A DNA stretch of 15,356 nt from Candidatus Peregrinibacteria bacterium (GCA_007133095.1 SLNK01000037.1:1-15356), one strand, 5' to 3'; positions 1 through 7,313 are shown, counted from the first letter of the stretch. Program-made: numbers and translations. The notes: a model not told the origin generated them from the letters alone.

Positions 1-246
1 AAAATGACTCCGGAAGGTTGGTACGCGGAGAGGGTCCGTAAAGTTGAGGATTTGAAAAATTATGATAAGAGCGATATTTGGGCGGCTCGCAAACTCGTTG
101 AGGATATGGAGAAGGAAATCTACACGGGCGTGTTGTACGAAAACAAAGAAAGAGAAAACTTTTTGGAAGTTCAAAAAAGTCGCGACGGAATCCAGACGGA
201 GCTTGTTGAAGAGGTAGCTCAACGAGAAATCGGGGATTTGATTTAA
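1..246 (+). CDS. Probable 2-oxoacid:ferredoxin oxidoreductase beta subunit, C-terminal fragment (5' end outside window)
   Basis: The frame is open from the first base to a TAA at 244-246, so this is most likely the end of a longer gene rather than a gene starting at the ATG at position 4. The 80 visible residues are charged and soluble. The pattern of a WY-x-ERV stretch, then YDKSD, an Ala-rich helix and a GVLYEN stretch resembles my recollection of the tail of pyruvate/2-oxoacid:ferredoxin oxidoreductase beta subunits, where a W-[YF]-x-x-RV segment is followed by Y-D-x-x-D and a G-[VI]-x-Y segment. That enzyme oxidatively decarboxylates a 2-oxoacid to acyl-CoA while reducing ferredoxin. The TPP-binding core would lie upstream and cannot be seen. 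The gene converges on the phosphoribosyltransferase gene with only 6 bases between the stops. The family call is tentative; that this is a coding tail is more certain. Confidence 0.5.
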   Translation, partial: KMTPEGWYAERVRKVEDLKNYDKSDIWAARKLVEDMEKEIYTGVLYENKERENFLEVQKSRDGIQTELVEEVAQREIGDLI

Positions 247-252
247 ATGAAT

Positions 253-921
253 TCAAAGGCGTCCCCGGGGATAAGGCACGTTCTGACTGCATTGATTTTT
301 CATGATTTCGATAACTTCTTCGTCTTCGGTTTGGTCGAATACTTGATAAAATCGGCCGATTGCATCAAAAAACATCGGTGCGTCCAAGTATATTATCTTA
401 TCCGCTTCTTCCGAAATCGTGTACAAGGAGTCTTTTGCCGTTACCGGAACGGCAACAATGACTTTCTTAGCCCCTTTTCTTTTTGTTGAAGCGATGGCTG
501 CTCTCATGGTGTGTCCGGTTGCAATCCCGTCATCTACCATGATCACTGCTTTTTCTTTTAAGTCCAGAGGCTCCCTGTCCCCGCGATATAATTTCAACCT
601 CCTTTGGGCTTCCTTTTTTTCTTCCGCGATTTTCGCATTCACATATCTTTCTGAAATATCAAGGTAGTCTATCATATTTTGATCCAGAATGGCATCTCCT
701 TCTTCACATAAAGCCCCTATCGCAAATTCCTCATGCCCGGGTGCTCCAATCTTTCTGGGCACAACTATGTCCAATGGAACTCCAAGTTCTTTGGCAACCT
801 CTGAAGCGGTTATAACTCCTCCGCGCGGAAGTCCTATTACCACCACGTCTTTTTCCCCTTTATACTCTTGTAAACGTGCCACCAGCTTCCTGCCGGCATC
901 GCGTCGATCTTTGAAAAGCAT
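253..921 (-). CDS. Phosphoribosyltransferase-domain protein (COG1926 type)
   Basis: A 222-residue soluble protein. The type I phosphoribosyltransferase signature lies at about residues 126-138 (VIMVDDGIATGHT), where the paired acidic residues and the TG-rich loop bind the ribose-5-phosphate of PRPP. An earlier GLPRGGV loop (about 30-36) and a VVPRKIGAPGHEEFAIGA stretch (53-70) are typical of the COG1926 group of predicted phosphoribosyltransferases, whose substrates are mostly unknown. Start ATG is at 919-921, 14 bases after the stop of the double GH130 gene on the same strand, so it is probably the last gene of that operon. No clear Shine-Dalgarno is visible. The stop is TGA. It is not a recognisable purine or pyrimidine salvage enzyme (hpt, apt, pyrE, upp), and no base substrate can be assigned. 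Confidence 0.85.
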   Translation of the reverse strand: MLFKDRRDAGRKLVARLQEYKGEKDVVVIGLPRGGVITASEVAKELGVPLDIVVPRKIGAPGHEEFAIGALCEEGDAILDQNMIDYLDISERYVNAKIAEEKKEAQRRLKLYRGDREPLDLKEKAVIMVDDGIATGHTMRAAIASTKRKGAKKVIVAVPVTAKDSLYTISEEADKIIYLDAPMFFDAIGRFYQVFDQTEDEEVIEIMKNQCSQNVPYPRGRL

Positions 922-935
922 TTTTAAAATAAATT

Positions 936-2855
936 TCAGTATTTTAATGTTTCCTTGATCACTTCTTTCACGCTGGCCACCGCCGCTCCGACCACCGAAT
1001 CTCCTCCGCCGTAATAGATTATCAAATCATCTCCCTTCATTATCGCCCCGCAGGGAAAAACCACATTTCCCACTTGTCCGTGCTTTTCATATGGCTCTCT
1101 GGGCTCGAAAAGCGGTTCATATGTGCGTCCCAATATTTTTAGAGGATTTTCCGAATCAAGTAAAACTGCCCCCACGCGATAATTCTTATCTTCAACGGAA
1201 ACCCCATGATACAAAAGCAACCACCCTTCGTCTGTTTTTATTGGCGGCGCCGCAATCCCTATTTTACTGCTATCCCACATTCCGTGCCGTGGCCTTAACC
1301 ATCTGTGTTCCTCCAGCCATTTTGAGCCGTCAAAATCCAAGCTATCGACAAAATCGATATCAATATCCTTTCCGTACCTGTGAAAAATCAGATATCGGCC
1401 GTTAACTTTTTCCGGCAGAAGGCACGCGTCTTTGTTATCAAATTCCGGCGGGGAAATTACCACGGGGGTTTTCCAGTCCCAGTTTTGTTTTAGAAAATCT
1501 TCCAGTGCAATTGAGGTTATTGCGATTCTTGGAGGCTGATGACCGCTGTATGCCGTGTATAGCATGTAAATTCTGTCATCAATTTTAGTTATTCGCGGGT
1601 CCTCACAGCCCGAATTTCCGTTGGGAATATATTTCTGCTCAAACTGCTCTCTTGGCACGTATATCGGCTGCTCCGCCCTGAAATCTATGTTTATACCATC
1701 GGAGCTTTCCGCGTATCCGAATACGGACGTGTTGTCCTCCGACATCGCGCGGTAAATTATTCTTACTTTTCCTTCTTCATAAATGGCCGCCGGATTAAAA
1801 ACAGCCTTGGCCTCCCATGGATTTTCTTTTATCGGTTCCAGAATCGGGTTGTTTTTCACTCTCTTAAATTGCTCTATGCTTATTTCGGGTTCAAAAAGCG
1901 CTTCCATCAACAGTGAAAGCTCTCCGGTCGCAAGCGCGCAAAAAGTGTCCGTTGCTCCGTAATATATGTATATTTTATCGTCTTTTATCATTGCTCCGGA
2001 GGGGAATATCGTGTCGGGGACCATTCCGTATGTCTCATATCCCTCCTCAGGGGAAAGTATCGGGTATTTTGTTCTTTCTTTCATTTTTGTGGGATCATCC
2101 AAGTCCAAAAGAACCGCTTCTATCCCAAAAAGTTTTTTGTCCGAAAAATAGTCGCGGATATAGCAATATATAAGCAACCACCCATGTTCGGTTTTTATCG
2201 GTTGCGCTCCCACTTCCACGTGATCTTGAGGTCGTCTCTGCAATTCGATTTTATATTTGTCTATATTTTCGTACCACTCCTCCCAGTATTCTCTTGACCA
2301 CATATCCTCTTCTTTATCAAAGTAGGCGAATGCTATTTTTGAAGGGGGGTTGTCTGTGTCCACGGATACAATTGCGCAGAGTTTTCCGTTTATTTTCTCC
2401 GGGAAAAGCGCCATAGCTTTTGCGTTGAAGGGCGTTATCAGATGCTTTTCATCGATGGTTTTGAGATCTTTGCTTATCGCAAGGGCAACTTTAATTCCTT
2501 CCGCGGTAAACGGATACTCGGACAAGGCCGTATAAAAAATATAATATTTTCCGTCTATTTTTGTAATACGCGGATCTTCGCATCCGTATTTTTCCCAATC
2601 TTCTTCCGGGGTTATCAATCTTCTTCTGTTGGTAAAATCTACCCCATTGTCGCTTTCCGCTATTCCAACCGTGGAAACGCGCATCTTTGTTTTGGCGCTC
2701 AGATAATAGTGTGGCAAGGATAATGCCCTGTAAACCATGTAATATTTTCCGTTGCTTTTTATCGGACATCCGTTAAAAACCGCTTCCGCTTCCCAAGACT
2801 CCCGCTTGTTCGGTTTAAGTATCGGATTTTTTTCGGAACGATATAAGATGCTCAT
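936..2855 (-). CDS. Double-module GH130 protein (beta-mannoside phosphorylase-like)
   Basis: A 639-residue protein made of two complete GH130-like five-bladed propeller modules, about residues 1-325 and 330-639. Both carry the family hallmarks: an N-terminal NPIL-x-P...W-E-A-x-AVFN segment, GCEDPRITKI (92-100 and 417-425), a PEK-[IV]-NG segment, GWLL-[IL]-Y, LLD and a terminal YYG stretch. The Asp of EDPR (D94, D419) is the proton donor in characterised members such as mannosyl-glucose phosphorylase. Module 2 keeps NKDA (K475) and an HR pair (H492, R493) in the region that binds phosphate in phosphorylases. Module 1 keeps a Lys (K146) but has VS where HR is expected, so it may be impaired or differently specific. 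No signal peptide, so cytosolic. The start ATG overlaps the stop of the upstream GH130 gene by one base (TAATG), implying translational coupling. The substrate cannot be read from sequence alone. Confidence 0.88.
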   Translation of the reverse strand: MSILYRSEKNPILKPNKRESWEAEAVFNGCPIKSNGKYYMVYRALSLPHYYLSAKTKMRVSTVGIAESDNGVDFTNRRRLITPEEDWEKYGCEDPRITKIDGKYYIFYTALSEYPFTAEGIKVALAISKDLKTIDEKHLITPFNAKAMALFPEKINGKLCAIVSVDTDNPPSKIAFAYFDKEEDMWSREYWEEWYENIDKYKIELQRRPQDHVEVGAQPIKTEHGWLLIYCYIRDYFSDKKLFGIEAVLLDLDDPTKMKERTKYPILSPEEGYETYGMVPDTIFPSGAMIKDDKIYIYYGATDTFCALATGELSLLMEALFEPEISIEQFKRVKNNPILEPIKENPWEAKAVFNPAAIYEEGKVRIIYRAMSEDNTSVFGYAESSDGINIDFRAEQPIYVPREQFEQKYIPNGNSGCEDPRITKIDDRIYMLYTAYSGHQPPRIAITSIALEDFLKQNWDWKTPVVISPPEFDNKDACLLPEKVNGRYLIFHRYGKDIDIDFVDSLDFDGSKWLEEHRWLRPRHGMWDSSKIGIAAPPIKTDEGWLLLYHGVSVEDKNYRVGAVLLDSENPLKILGRTYEPLFEPREPYEKHGQVGNVVFPCGAIMKGDDLIIYYGGGDSVVGAAVASVKEVIKETLKY

Positions 2856-3910
2856 TATTGCTGTATAAGGTTCTGCAGAAATTGTTCAAAGTCCGCATAA
2901 GCAACATTAACATAAGAATCCGCTCCGCCATAGTAAATATAAAGCTTCCCGTCCTTTGCCACCGCTCCGGTTACATACACAACTCCCGGCTTAAATCCGT
3001 TGTTGTCATGCCAGCAGTCCGGCTCCAGAATGGGGTCCTTTGATCTGTGAAGAACTTTTTGAGGGTCTTCTAAGTCCAGAAGCATTGCTCCTACTTTGTA
3101 TTTACCCGGATCATTCTTGTCCATGGCATGGTAAAGGATGAGCCATCCGTATTTTGTTTTTATCGGAGGCGCCCCGACCCCTCTTATATATTCTTCCCAA
3201 CCGTCTTCCACGGGACCGCCGTTTGTGAATGTGCTTTCGATGTGCCTTTCTTCTCCGTTGAATTTTAAGTTGTCACGGTAATCTATTGAAATTTCCGGTG
3301 AAATGCTGTGTATGATCGCGTATTTCCCTTTAATCTTTTCTGGGAAAATTACCCAGTTTTTGTGTATTTCTCCGGGAGGAGAAATTAGTTTGGGGGTCTC
3401 CCATTTCCAGTTTTTGTTCACAAAGTCTTCAACTTTTATTGAGGTTAACCCAATTCTTAGTCCTCCGTCACAGGCCGTGTAAGTCATATAAATTCTGTCT
3501 TCGCCTTCCACTCTCATCATGCGGGGGTCTTCGCATCCCTGAAACCCTCCGCCTGAAGCAAGGGCTTCTATGTTGAGACATGTCCCCACTGATTTGTGTG
3601 CGTAAATTGCATAGGAGAGTCTTTCTTCAACTATCAGGCCGTCGGTGGTTCGGGCATAGCCAAAGCGTGAAGCTCCGTCCGGGCCCAAAGCTCTGTAAAC
3701 CAAATGAATTTCATCGTCTATTAAGATTGCCGCGGGATTAAATGTTTGCCATTTTTCCCAGTCATTTTCCTCTTCAGGTTCAATTAAGGGGTTGTGATCG
3801 GGTTTTTTGAGCTTTCCTAAAGTGAAATCTTTAACTTCCCCGTTTTTTATTTTTAGTCTTGAGAAGATAAAGACGTATAGAAAGTTTTTTATTGCTTTTA
3901 GTTTTGACAT
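2855..3910 (-). CDS. GH130-family glycoside phosphorylase/hydrolase, single module
   Basis: A 351-residue single GH130 module with about 35 extra N-terminal residues that include a short hydrophobic patch (FLYVFIF) but no convincing signal peptide. Hallmarks are NPLIEP (40-45), WQTFNPAAI, GCEDPR (125-130; D128 is the expected catalytic acid), a Lys in HKNWVIFPEKI (K184) and APPIKT-x-x-GWLILYHAMD (247-263). Where phosphorylases usually show HR after the PEK segment this protein has HS (H201), so phosphate use is uncertain and hydrolysis is possible. Known GH130 enzymes mostly act on beta-1,4- or beta-1,2-mannosides. It is the first gene of the operon: AAGGA at 3915-3919 is a readable Shine-Dalgarno, and a near-consensus promoter lies at 3959-3987. 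Together with the next gene, three GH130 modules stand side by side, suggesting duplication followed by fusion. Confidence 0.88.
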   Translation of the reverse strand: MSKLKAIKNFLYVFIFSRLKIKNGEVKDFTLGKLKKPDHNPLIEPEEENDWEKWQTFNPAAILIDDEIHLVYRALGPDGASRFGYARTTDGLIVEERLSYAIYAHKSVGTCLNIEALASGGGFQGCEDPRMMRVEGEDRIYMTYTACDGGLRIGLTSIKVEDFVNKNWKWETPKLISPPGEIHKNWVIFPEKIKGKYAIIHSISPEISIDYRDNLKFNGEERHIESTFTNGGPVEDGWEEYIRGVGAPPIKTKYGWLILYHAMDKNDPGKYKVGAMLLDLEDPQKVLHRSKDPILEPDCWHDNNGFKPGVVYVTGAVAKDGKLYIYYGGADSYVNVAYADFEQFLQNLIQQ

Positions 3911-3914
3911 TTTT

Positions 3915-3919
3915 TCCTT
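3915..3919 (-). promoter_or_regulatory. Shine-Dalgarno of the first GH130 gene
   Basis: On the minus strand AAGGA stands four bases before the ATG at 3908-3910. It is one of the few clear ribosome-binding sites in the window and supports this start codon. Confidence 0.6.
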
Positions 3920-3958
3920 GTGTTTAATTTTTGTTTTTGGCTTTTACAGCATCGGGGA

Positions 3959-3987
3959 ATTATATCCCTTTTTTTCGCCTTTCTCAA
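3959..3987 (-). promoter_or_regulatory. Promoter of the GH130-GH130-phosphoribosyltransferase operon
   Basis: On the minus strand TTGAGA (3982-3987, five of six consensus bases) is followed after exactly 17 bases by a perfect TATAAT (3959-3964). Transcription would start near 3952, giving a leader of about 42 bases with a Shine-Dalgarno. It lies in the 138-base gap between the repeat-protein gene and the operon, which holds no gene. Confidence 0.75.
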
Positions 3988-4048
3988 GCCGTTTGTCTTT
4001 ACGCTTTCGCTGTTTGTTCTTTGCCAGTCCTAATGGTTGGTTTTTCCC

Positions 4049-4849
4049 TTAGGCCTTCCTCAATATGTTGCGGATGTAGCGGTTCACGTCCAAAACTCTT
4101 CCGCCGGCTTCGTACTTCCTCAATTCTCTGGCTGTTTCAAAATCCATTTCCTCAAGGCCGCTTAAGTCCAATAAAGATCCTTTGAATTTTGCCAATGCGG
4201 ACGCTTCTTTAACCCCGATTCTTTTTATTCCTTTCAACATGAGCCGAGCAACCTTGAAATCTGCCATTTCTCCGGCAATTTCGAGGGAGATTGATGTTAG
4301 CCCGTTTAAATAGAGAGCTTTTCCTCTGAATTTCGCAAGAGCTCTTGCCGTTTCTTTGTCCAGAGATGTTATTCCGTTCAACATTATTGTGTCTCCTTCA
4401 AACTTCGCGAGGGCTTCCGCCTCTTTTGCGCCGATTTTTTCAAGCCCTTCCAACTTTATTGACTGTCCTCTTGTTTTTTTTCTAGACAATATTCCGCCTT
4501 TCTCCCCGAATTTTACAAGCTCCATTATTGTTTCCACGCTCATCTCTTTTAACCCTGTCAACTCTAAAAAGGGGATCCTGTAATTTTTGACCAGTTTTCT
4601 GGCCATCCCGGGGGTAATTGATTCTATTTCCGTTATCAATTTGTTTATTTTTTTCAGATTTCCGCTTCCAAGTATGGCTTCGAATTCCTCCTCTGTAACT
4701 ACAGTCATCGCCGCTTCTCCGCTGTCATGTCTGATCCAGTCTATGTCAGTGGCGGTTTCTGCGTCTACTTCAAAGCTCCCTCCCGTTTGGGGCCCGGGGC
4801 TCAAAGTTTCTTCGTATTCCCTTCTTTTTGGGTTTTCATCAGCCATCAT
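4049..4849 (-). CDS. Soluble protein with 24-residue leucine-rich-like repeats
   Basis: A 266-residue protein from the ATG at 4847-4849. The frame stays open to a GTG at 4912, but a good promoter (4876-4904) lies inside that extension, so the ATG is preferred. The first 90 residues are polar. The rest consists of repeats with consensus L-x-L-x-G-[LI]-x-x-[IL]-x-x-x-x-A-x-x-[LM]-A-x-F-x-G. Five tandem units recur at an exact 24-residue spacing (conserved Gly at residues 135, 159, 183, 207, 231 of this start), preceded by one more unit 36 residues earlier, at residue 99. Similar repeats ending in ALAK-x-x-G occur in large families of planctomycete and other environmental bacterial proteins and probably form a leucine-rich-repeat-like solenoid for protein binding. 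No signal peptide, membrane segment or enzyme motif is seen. Its partner is unknown. It is divergent from the small membrane protein at 4929. Confidence 0.75.
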   Translation of the reverse strand: MMADENPKRREYEETLSPGPQTGGSFEVDAETATDIDWIRHDSGEAAMTVVTEEEFEAILGSGNLKKINKLITEIESITPGMARKLVKNYRIPFLELTGLKEMSVETIMELVKFGEKGGILSRKKTRGQSIKLEGLEKIGAKEAEALAKFEGDTIMLNGITSLDKETARALAKFRGKALYLNGLTSISLEIAGEMADFKVARLMLKGIKRIGVKEASALAKFKGSLLDLSGLEEMDFETARELRKYEAGGRVLDVNRYIRNILRKA

Positions 4850-4875
4850 CTTTTTGTTTGCAAATTTATCCGTTA

Positions 4876-4904
4876 ATTCTAGCACTTTTCCCTTTTCTTT
4901 GCAA
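4876..4904 (-). promoter_or_regulatory. Promoter of the leucine-rich-like repeat gene
   Basis: On the minus strand TTGCAA (4899-4904), 17 bases, then TAGAAT (4876-4881), with TGC directly before the -10 box (extended -10). The predicted start is near 4869, about 20 bases before the ATG at 4849. This argues against translation from the GTG at 4912. Confidence 0.6.
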
Positions 4905-4913
4905 TAAAACACG

Positions 4914-4922
4914 TGCTAAAAT
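4914..4922 (+). promoter_or_regulatory. Extended -10 promoter immediately before the small membrane protein gene
   Basis: TGC TAAAAT (TAAAAT at 4917-4922) ends six bases before the ATG at 4929, so transcription would begin at or next to the start codon. No good -35 box is present at 17 bases, as is common for extended -10 promoters. It is back to back with the promoter of the repeat-protein gene. Confidence 0.5.
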
Positions 4923-4928
4923 CGGGCT

Positions 4929-5240
4929 ATGTTTTTGATCCCTCTCAAAAATAATGGTCCCGCTTCATTGGTGCTTGCCGGAATTTCCTTCCTTTTGATG
5001 TTTTTCTTCTTCTTGTTGATAGTGCCTTTTGTGAACGCCTCTTATCCTTCTTCTGATGTTACTCCCGCTTTGATTATGGGGGGGATGTGGTTGGGGATTT
5101 TTATTCTTCTCGGGATTGGTCTTTTGTATGGATTTGTGGGGATGTTTACCAAAACGGAAAGAGCTCTTTCCGGGCTTGGCTTTGTTTTTAACTTATTGTT
5201 TTTGGCTGTTTATGTTTTGGGGCTTAGGGTTTTGACTTAG
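4929..5240 (+). CDS. Small three-helix membrane protein, unknown function
   Basis: A 103-residue protein with three hydrophobic segments of transmembrane length: roughly residues 12-35 (ending LLIVPFV), 48-70 (MGGMWLGIFILLGIGLLYGF) and 80-100 (SGLGFVFNLLFLAVYVLGL). A short basic-polar loop (TKTERA) separates helices 2 and 3. No family is recognised, and no catalytic or transport motif is visible. A promoter-like TGCTAAAAT sits six bases upstream of the ATG, and there is no Shine-Dalgarno, so the mRNA is probably leaderless. The last 48 bases overlap the 3' end of queG on the opposite strand. It could be a short integral membrane subunit or a small inner-membrane protein of the kind common in reduced genomes. 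Confidence 0.65.
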   Translation: MFLIPLKNNGPASLVLAGISFLLMFFFFLLIVPFVNASYPSSDVTPALIMGGMWLGIFILLGIGLLYGFVGMFTKTERALSGLGFVFNLLFLAVYVLGLRVLT

Positions 5241-6170
5241 TTTTTTTGTTGGGGCGATAGTTTCAGCGTTTCTTTGAAGGCCTTTTCTTTTTGCACGCAT
5301 GAGCGGGGAGCCCGCGAAGATTTTTAAAAACTGGTCATCGGTTTTTATTGATTTTACTTTTTCCAAATTTATTGAGTCACCGGCAATGGGCTTTTGAAAA
5401 TCCGGCTGATTGCTTACGCGTTGACGGGCTTTGTTGTGTGGACAAACCTCTTGGCATATATCACATCCGTACAGGGTTTTTGCCTTACTTATGGCGCTAA
5501 CAAATTTGGAGGGTATTCCTTCTTTGTTTTCTATTGTCAGATAGGAGATGCATCGATTGCAATTTATAACCCCCGGTTCTTCAATCGCTCCCGTCGGGCA
5601 GGCCTCCATGCAAAGCTTGCAGTTTCCGCACATGTTGAAAATCTCTTGTTTTTCAGATTTATTTGAAATGTCCAGATCGGTTATTATTTCTGACAAAAAT
5701 GTCCACGAGCCAAAATCTTTTGTTATAAGGCACGAGTTTTTGCCAATCCTTCCGATTCCGGCCTGTTCGGCAAGGGCCTTCTCCAGCAAAGGGCCGGTAT
5801 CCACATACGCTTTTGTTTTTCCTTTATGGACTTCCCTGATGTAATTCTCCAGTTTTTTTAACTTCTTCCCGATTGTCTTATGGTAATCTCTTCCGTATGC
5901 GTATCTTGCAATTCTTCCGTGTCCGGACTTTAGCGGTTTTTGCTCCCTGTAATAATTGACTCCCAAAACAATGACGGTTTTTGCATCGGGTAAAATGCTC
6001 CTCAAATTTTGGCGCGCTTCCTTTTTCTTCATGTATTCCATGTCCGCCTCTTTTCCTTTTTCAAGCCATTTCGTAAAAGCGTCCGCATATTTAACGCTTA
6101 TCTTCGCGGGAGTAAATCCAACCAAATCAAACCCGAGCTCTTTGGCAAATTTTTCTATTTCTTGACGCAT
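5193..6170 (-). CDS. queG: Epoxyqueuosine reductase QueG
   Basis: QueG catalyses the last step of queuosine synthesis, reduction of epoxyqueuosine in the wobble position of tRNA, using cobalamin and two [4Fe-4S] clusters. The protein shows the N-terminal ELGFDLVGF strand, a YVDTGPLLEKALAEQAGIG block followed by RIGKNSCLI (the region of the catalytic Asp and cobalamin site), a first ferredoxin motif C-x2-C-x2-C-x3-CP (CGNCKLCMEACP) and a second split motif CNRC...CDICQEVCP. The C-terminal GSPLMRAKRKGLQRN stretch is also typical. The start is taken at the ATG 6168-6170 (325 residues), which places about 10 residues before ELGF as in relatives. Upstream in-frame ATGs at 6287 and 6371 would add a Lys-rich, non-conserved stretch or run into nrnA. 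It lacks the longer C-terminal region of the E. coli protein (about 380 residues). The 3' end overlaps the convergent membrane-protein gene by 48 bases. Confidence 0.9.
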   Translation of the reverse strand: MRQEIEKFAKELGFDLVGFTPAKISVKYADAFTKWLEKGKEADMEYMKKKEARQNLRSILPDAKTVIVLGVNYYREQKPLKSGHGRIARYAYGRDYHKTIGKKLKKLENYIREVHKGKTKAYVDTGPLLEKALAEQAGIGRIGKNSCLITKDFGSWTFLSEIITDLDISNKSEKQEIFNMCGNCKLCMEACPTGAIEEPGVINCNRCISYLTIENKEGIPSKFVSAISKAKTLYGCDICQEVCPHNKARQRVSNQPDFQKPIAGDSINLEKVKSIKTDDQFLKIFAGSPLMRAKRKGLQRNAETIAPTKKLSQNPKPQNINSQKQ

Positions 6171-6285
6171 TTCATCGATACATTCCAATATAAGCCCGCT
6201 TTTTGCAATTCTTTTTGTTTTAATTGCCTTAACAAACTTTGGTAAAGGCGTTAGTGTTTCTTCCTTTTTTGTTTTTATTTGATTC

Positions 6286-7305
6286 ATGTTTATGGATTTA
6301 TCGGGAGAGCTAAAAGCGGAATTTAGAAAAGCCAGGGCTGCGCTGGAAGATGCACAAAATGTTTGTATCATCTCTCATCGCAATCCCGACGGAGACGCCG
6401 TGGGCGCGAATCTTGCGCTGAGATTGGCCTTGGAGGGCCTTGGAAAAAATGTTTCAAGCACATGTACGGACCCGGTTCCTCCCAATAGTTTATGGCTTAA
6501 AAAAGCCGATACTTTTATCCAAGATTTTAACTACGAAGACTTTGACGTGCTTGTTTCGGTTGACTGCGGCGCGATCAAGCTCATCGGTTTTGACAAGAGC
6601 AAGCCGGAAATTTTATCCGGTCAAAAACCTTTTATAAATTTCGACCACCATTTTTCAAATGAGTTGTTCGGGACAATAAACCCCGTCGATCCCAATGCCT
6701 GCAGTGCCTGCTACATCATATATGGATTTTTGAATTTCTGCGGATGGTGGATTTCACGCGATATCGCCACATGCCTTCTTCACGGCATTTATTTTGATAC
6801 CGGAGGGATGATGCATAGCAATACAACCGCTCCGGTTTTTGAAGTTGCCGGAGAGTTGATGTCAAAAGGCGGCGAGCTCAGGCGGATTTCCAAAGAGTTG
6901 TTCCACACGACCCCCGTAAATAAACTTCGTCTTTTGGGCAGGATTCTGGAAAGGGCTCATAAAAACGAGGATAATGTTGTTATTTCCGCCGTGGGGCAGG
7001 ATGATTATAAAGCTTGTGAAACGGATTCCGGTGATACCGGCGGAGCGATAGATTTTTTGAATGCGGTGCCGGGCGCCAAATATTGCGTTCTTTTGAATGA
7101 AGACGCTGAAAAGGGGATTGTGAAAGGATCTTTGCGGACACAGAGGGATGACGTGAATTTGTCTGAAATCGCAGCAAGGTGGGGCGGTGGCGGTCACCCG
7201 AAAGCGAGCGGATTCGGTCTACCCGGCCATTTGCAGCCTGTAATAAACTGGAAAGTTGTCCCCGAGGAGGGAGGCGAGGCTCATGAAGAAGAGATAAAGT
7301 TTTAA
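6286..7305 (+). CDS. nrnA: DHH-family phosphoesterase, NrnA-like (nanoRNase / pAp phosphatase)
   Basis: A 339-residue DHH/DHHA1 protein. NrnA-type enzymes degrade 2-5 nt RNA oligomers from the 5' or 3' end and often dephosphorylate pAp to AMP. Metal-binding motifs run in the usual order: SHRNPDGDAVG (30-40; H31, D35, D37), SVDCG (D93), the name-giving DHH (120-122) and FDTGGMMHSNT (170-180; D171). The C-terminal DHHA1 domain ends in GGGGHPKASGF (300-310), the substrate-binding loop. The ATG at 6286 is used; a second in-frame ATG at 6292 is equally possible, and no Shine-Dalgarno decides between them. The gene is divergent from queG with about 115 bases between, in which no strong promoter was found. 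It is followed by the carB promoter, so carB need not depend on it. A cyclic-di-nucleotide (GdpP-like) role is less likely because no GGDEF or PAS region is present. Confidence 0.9.
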   Translation: MFMDLSGELKAEFRKARAALEDAQNVCIISHRNPDGDAVGANLALRLALEGLGKNVSSTCTDPVPPNSLWLKKADTFIQDFNYEDFDVLVSVDCGAIKLIGFDKSKPEILSGQKPFINFDHHFSNELFGTINPVDPNACSACYIIYGFLNFCGWWISRDIATCLLHGIYFDTGGMMHSNTTAPVFEVAGELMSKGGELRRISKELFHTTPVNKLRLLGRILERAHKNEDNVVISAVGQDDYKACETDSGDTGGAIDFLNAVPGAKYCVLLNEDAEKGIVKGSLRTQRDDVNLSEIAARWGGGGHPKASGFGLPGHLQPVINWKVVPEEGGEAHEEEIKF

Positions 7306-7313
7306 ATGAGTGC

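Noticed and set aside
3911..4048. A possible terminator after the repeat-protein gene
   Set aside because: No stem followed by a T-run could be found on the minus strand; the region holds the GH130 promoter only.
4049..4849. The 24-residue periodicity as a possible CRISPR or tandem DNA repeat array
   Set aside because: The units are similar at protein level only; there are no identical DNA repeats with spacers.
4850..4912. GTG start extending the repeat protein by 21 residues
   Set aside because: A well-formed promoter (TTGCAA-17-TAGAAT) lies inside the extension, so the transcript probably begins after the GTG.
6288..6371. Upstream extension of queG to 6371
   Set aside because: It would lie inside the conserved nrnA coding frame on the opposite strand and has no QueG-like sequence.
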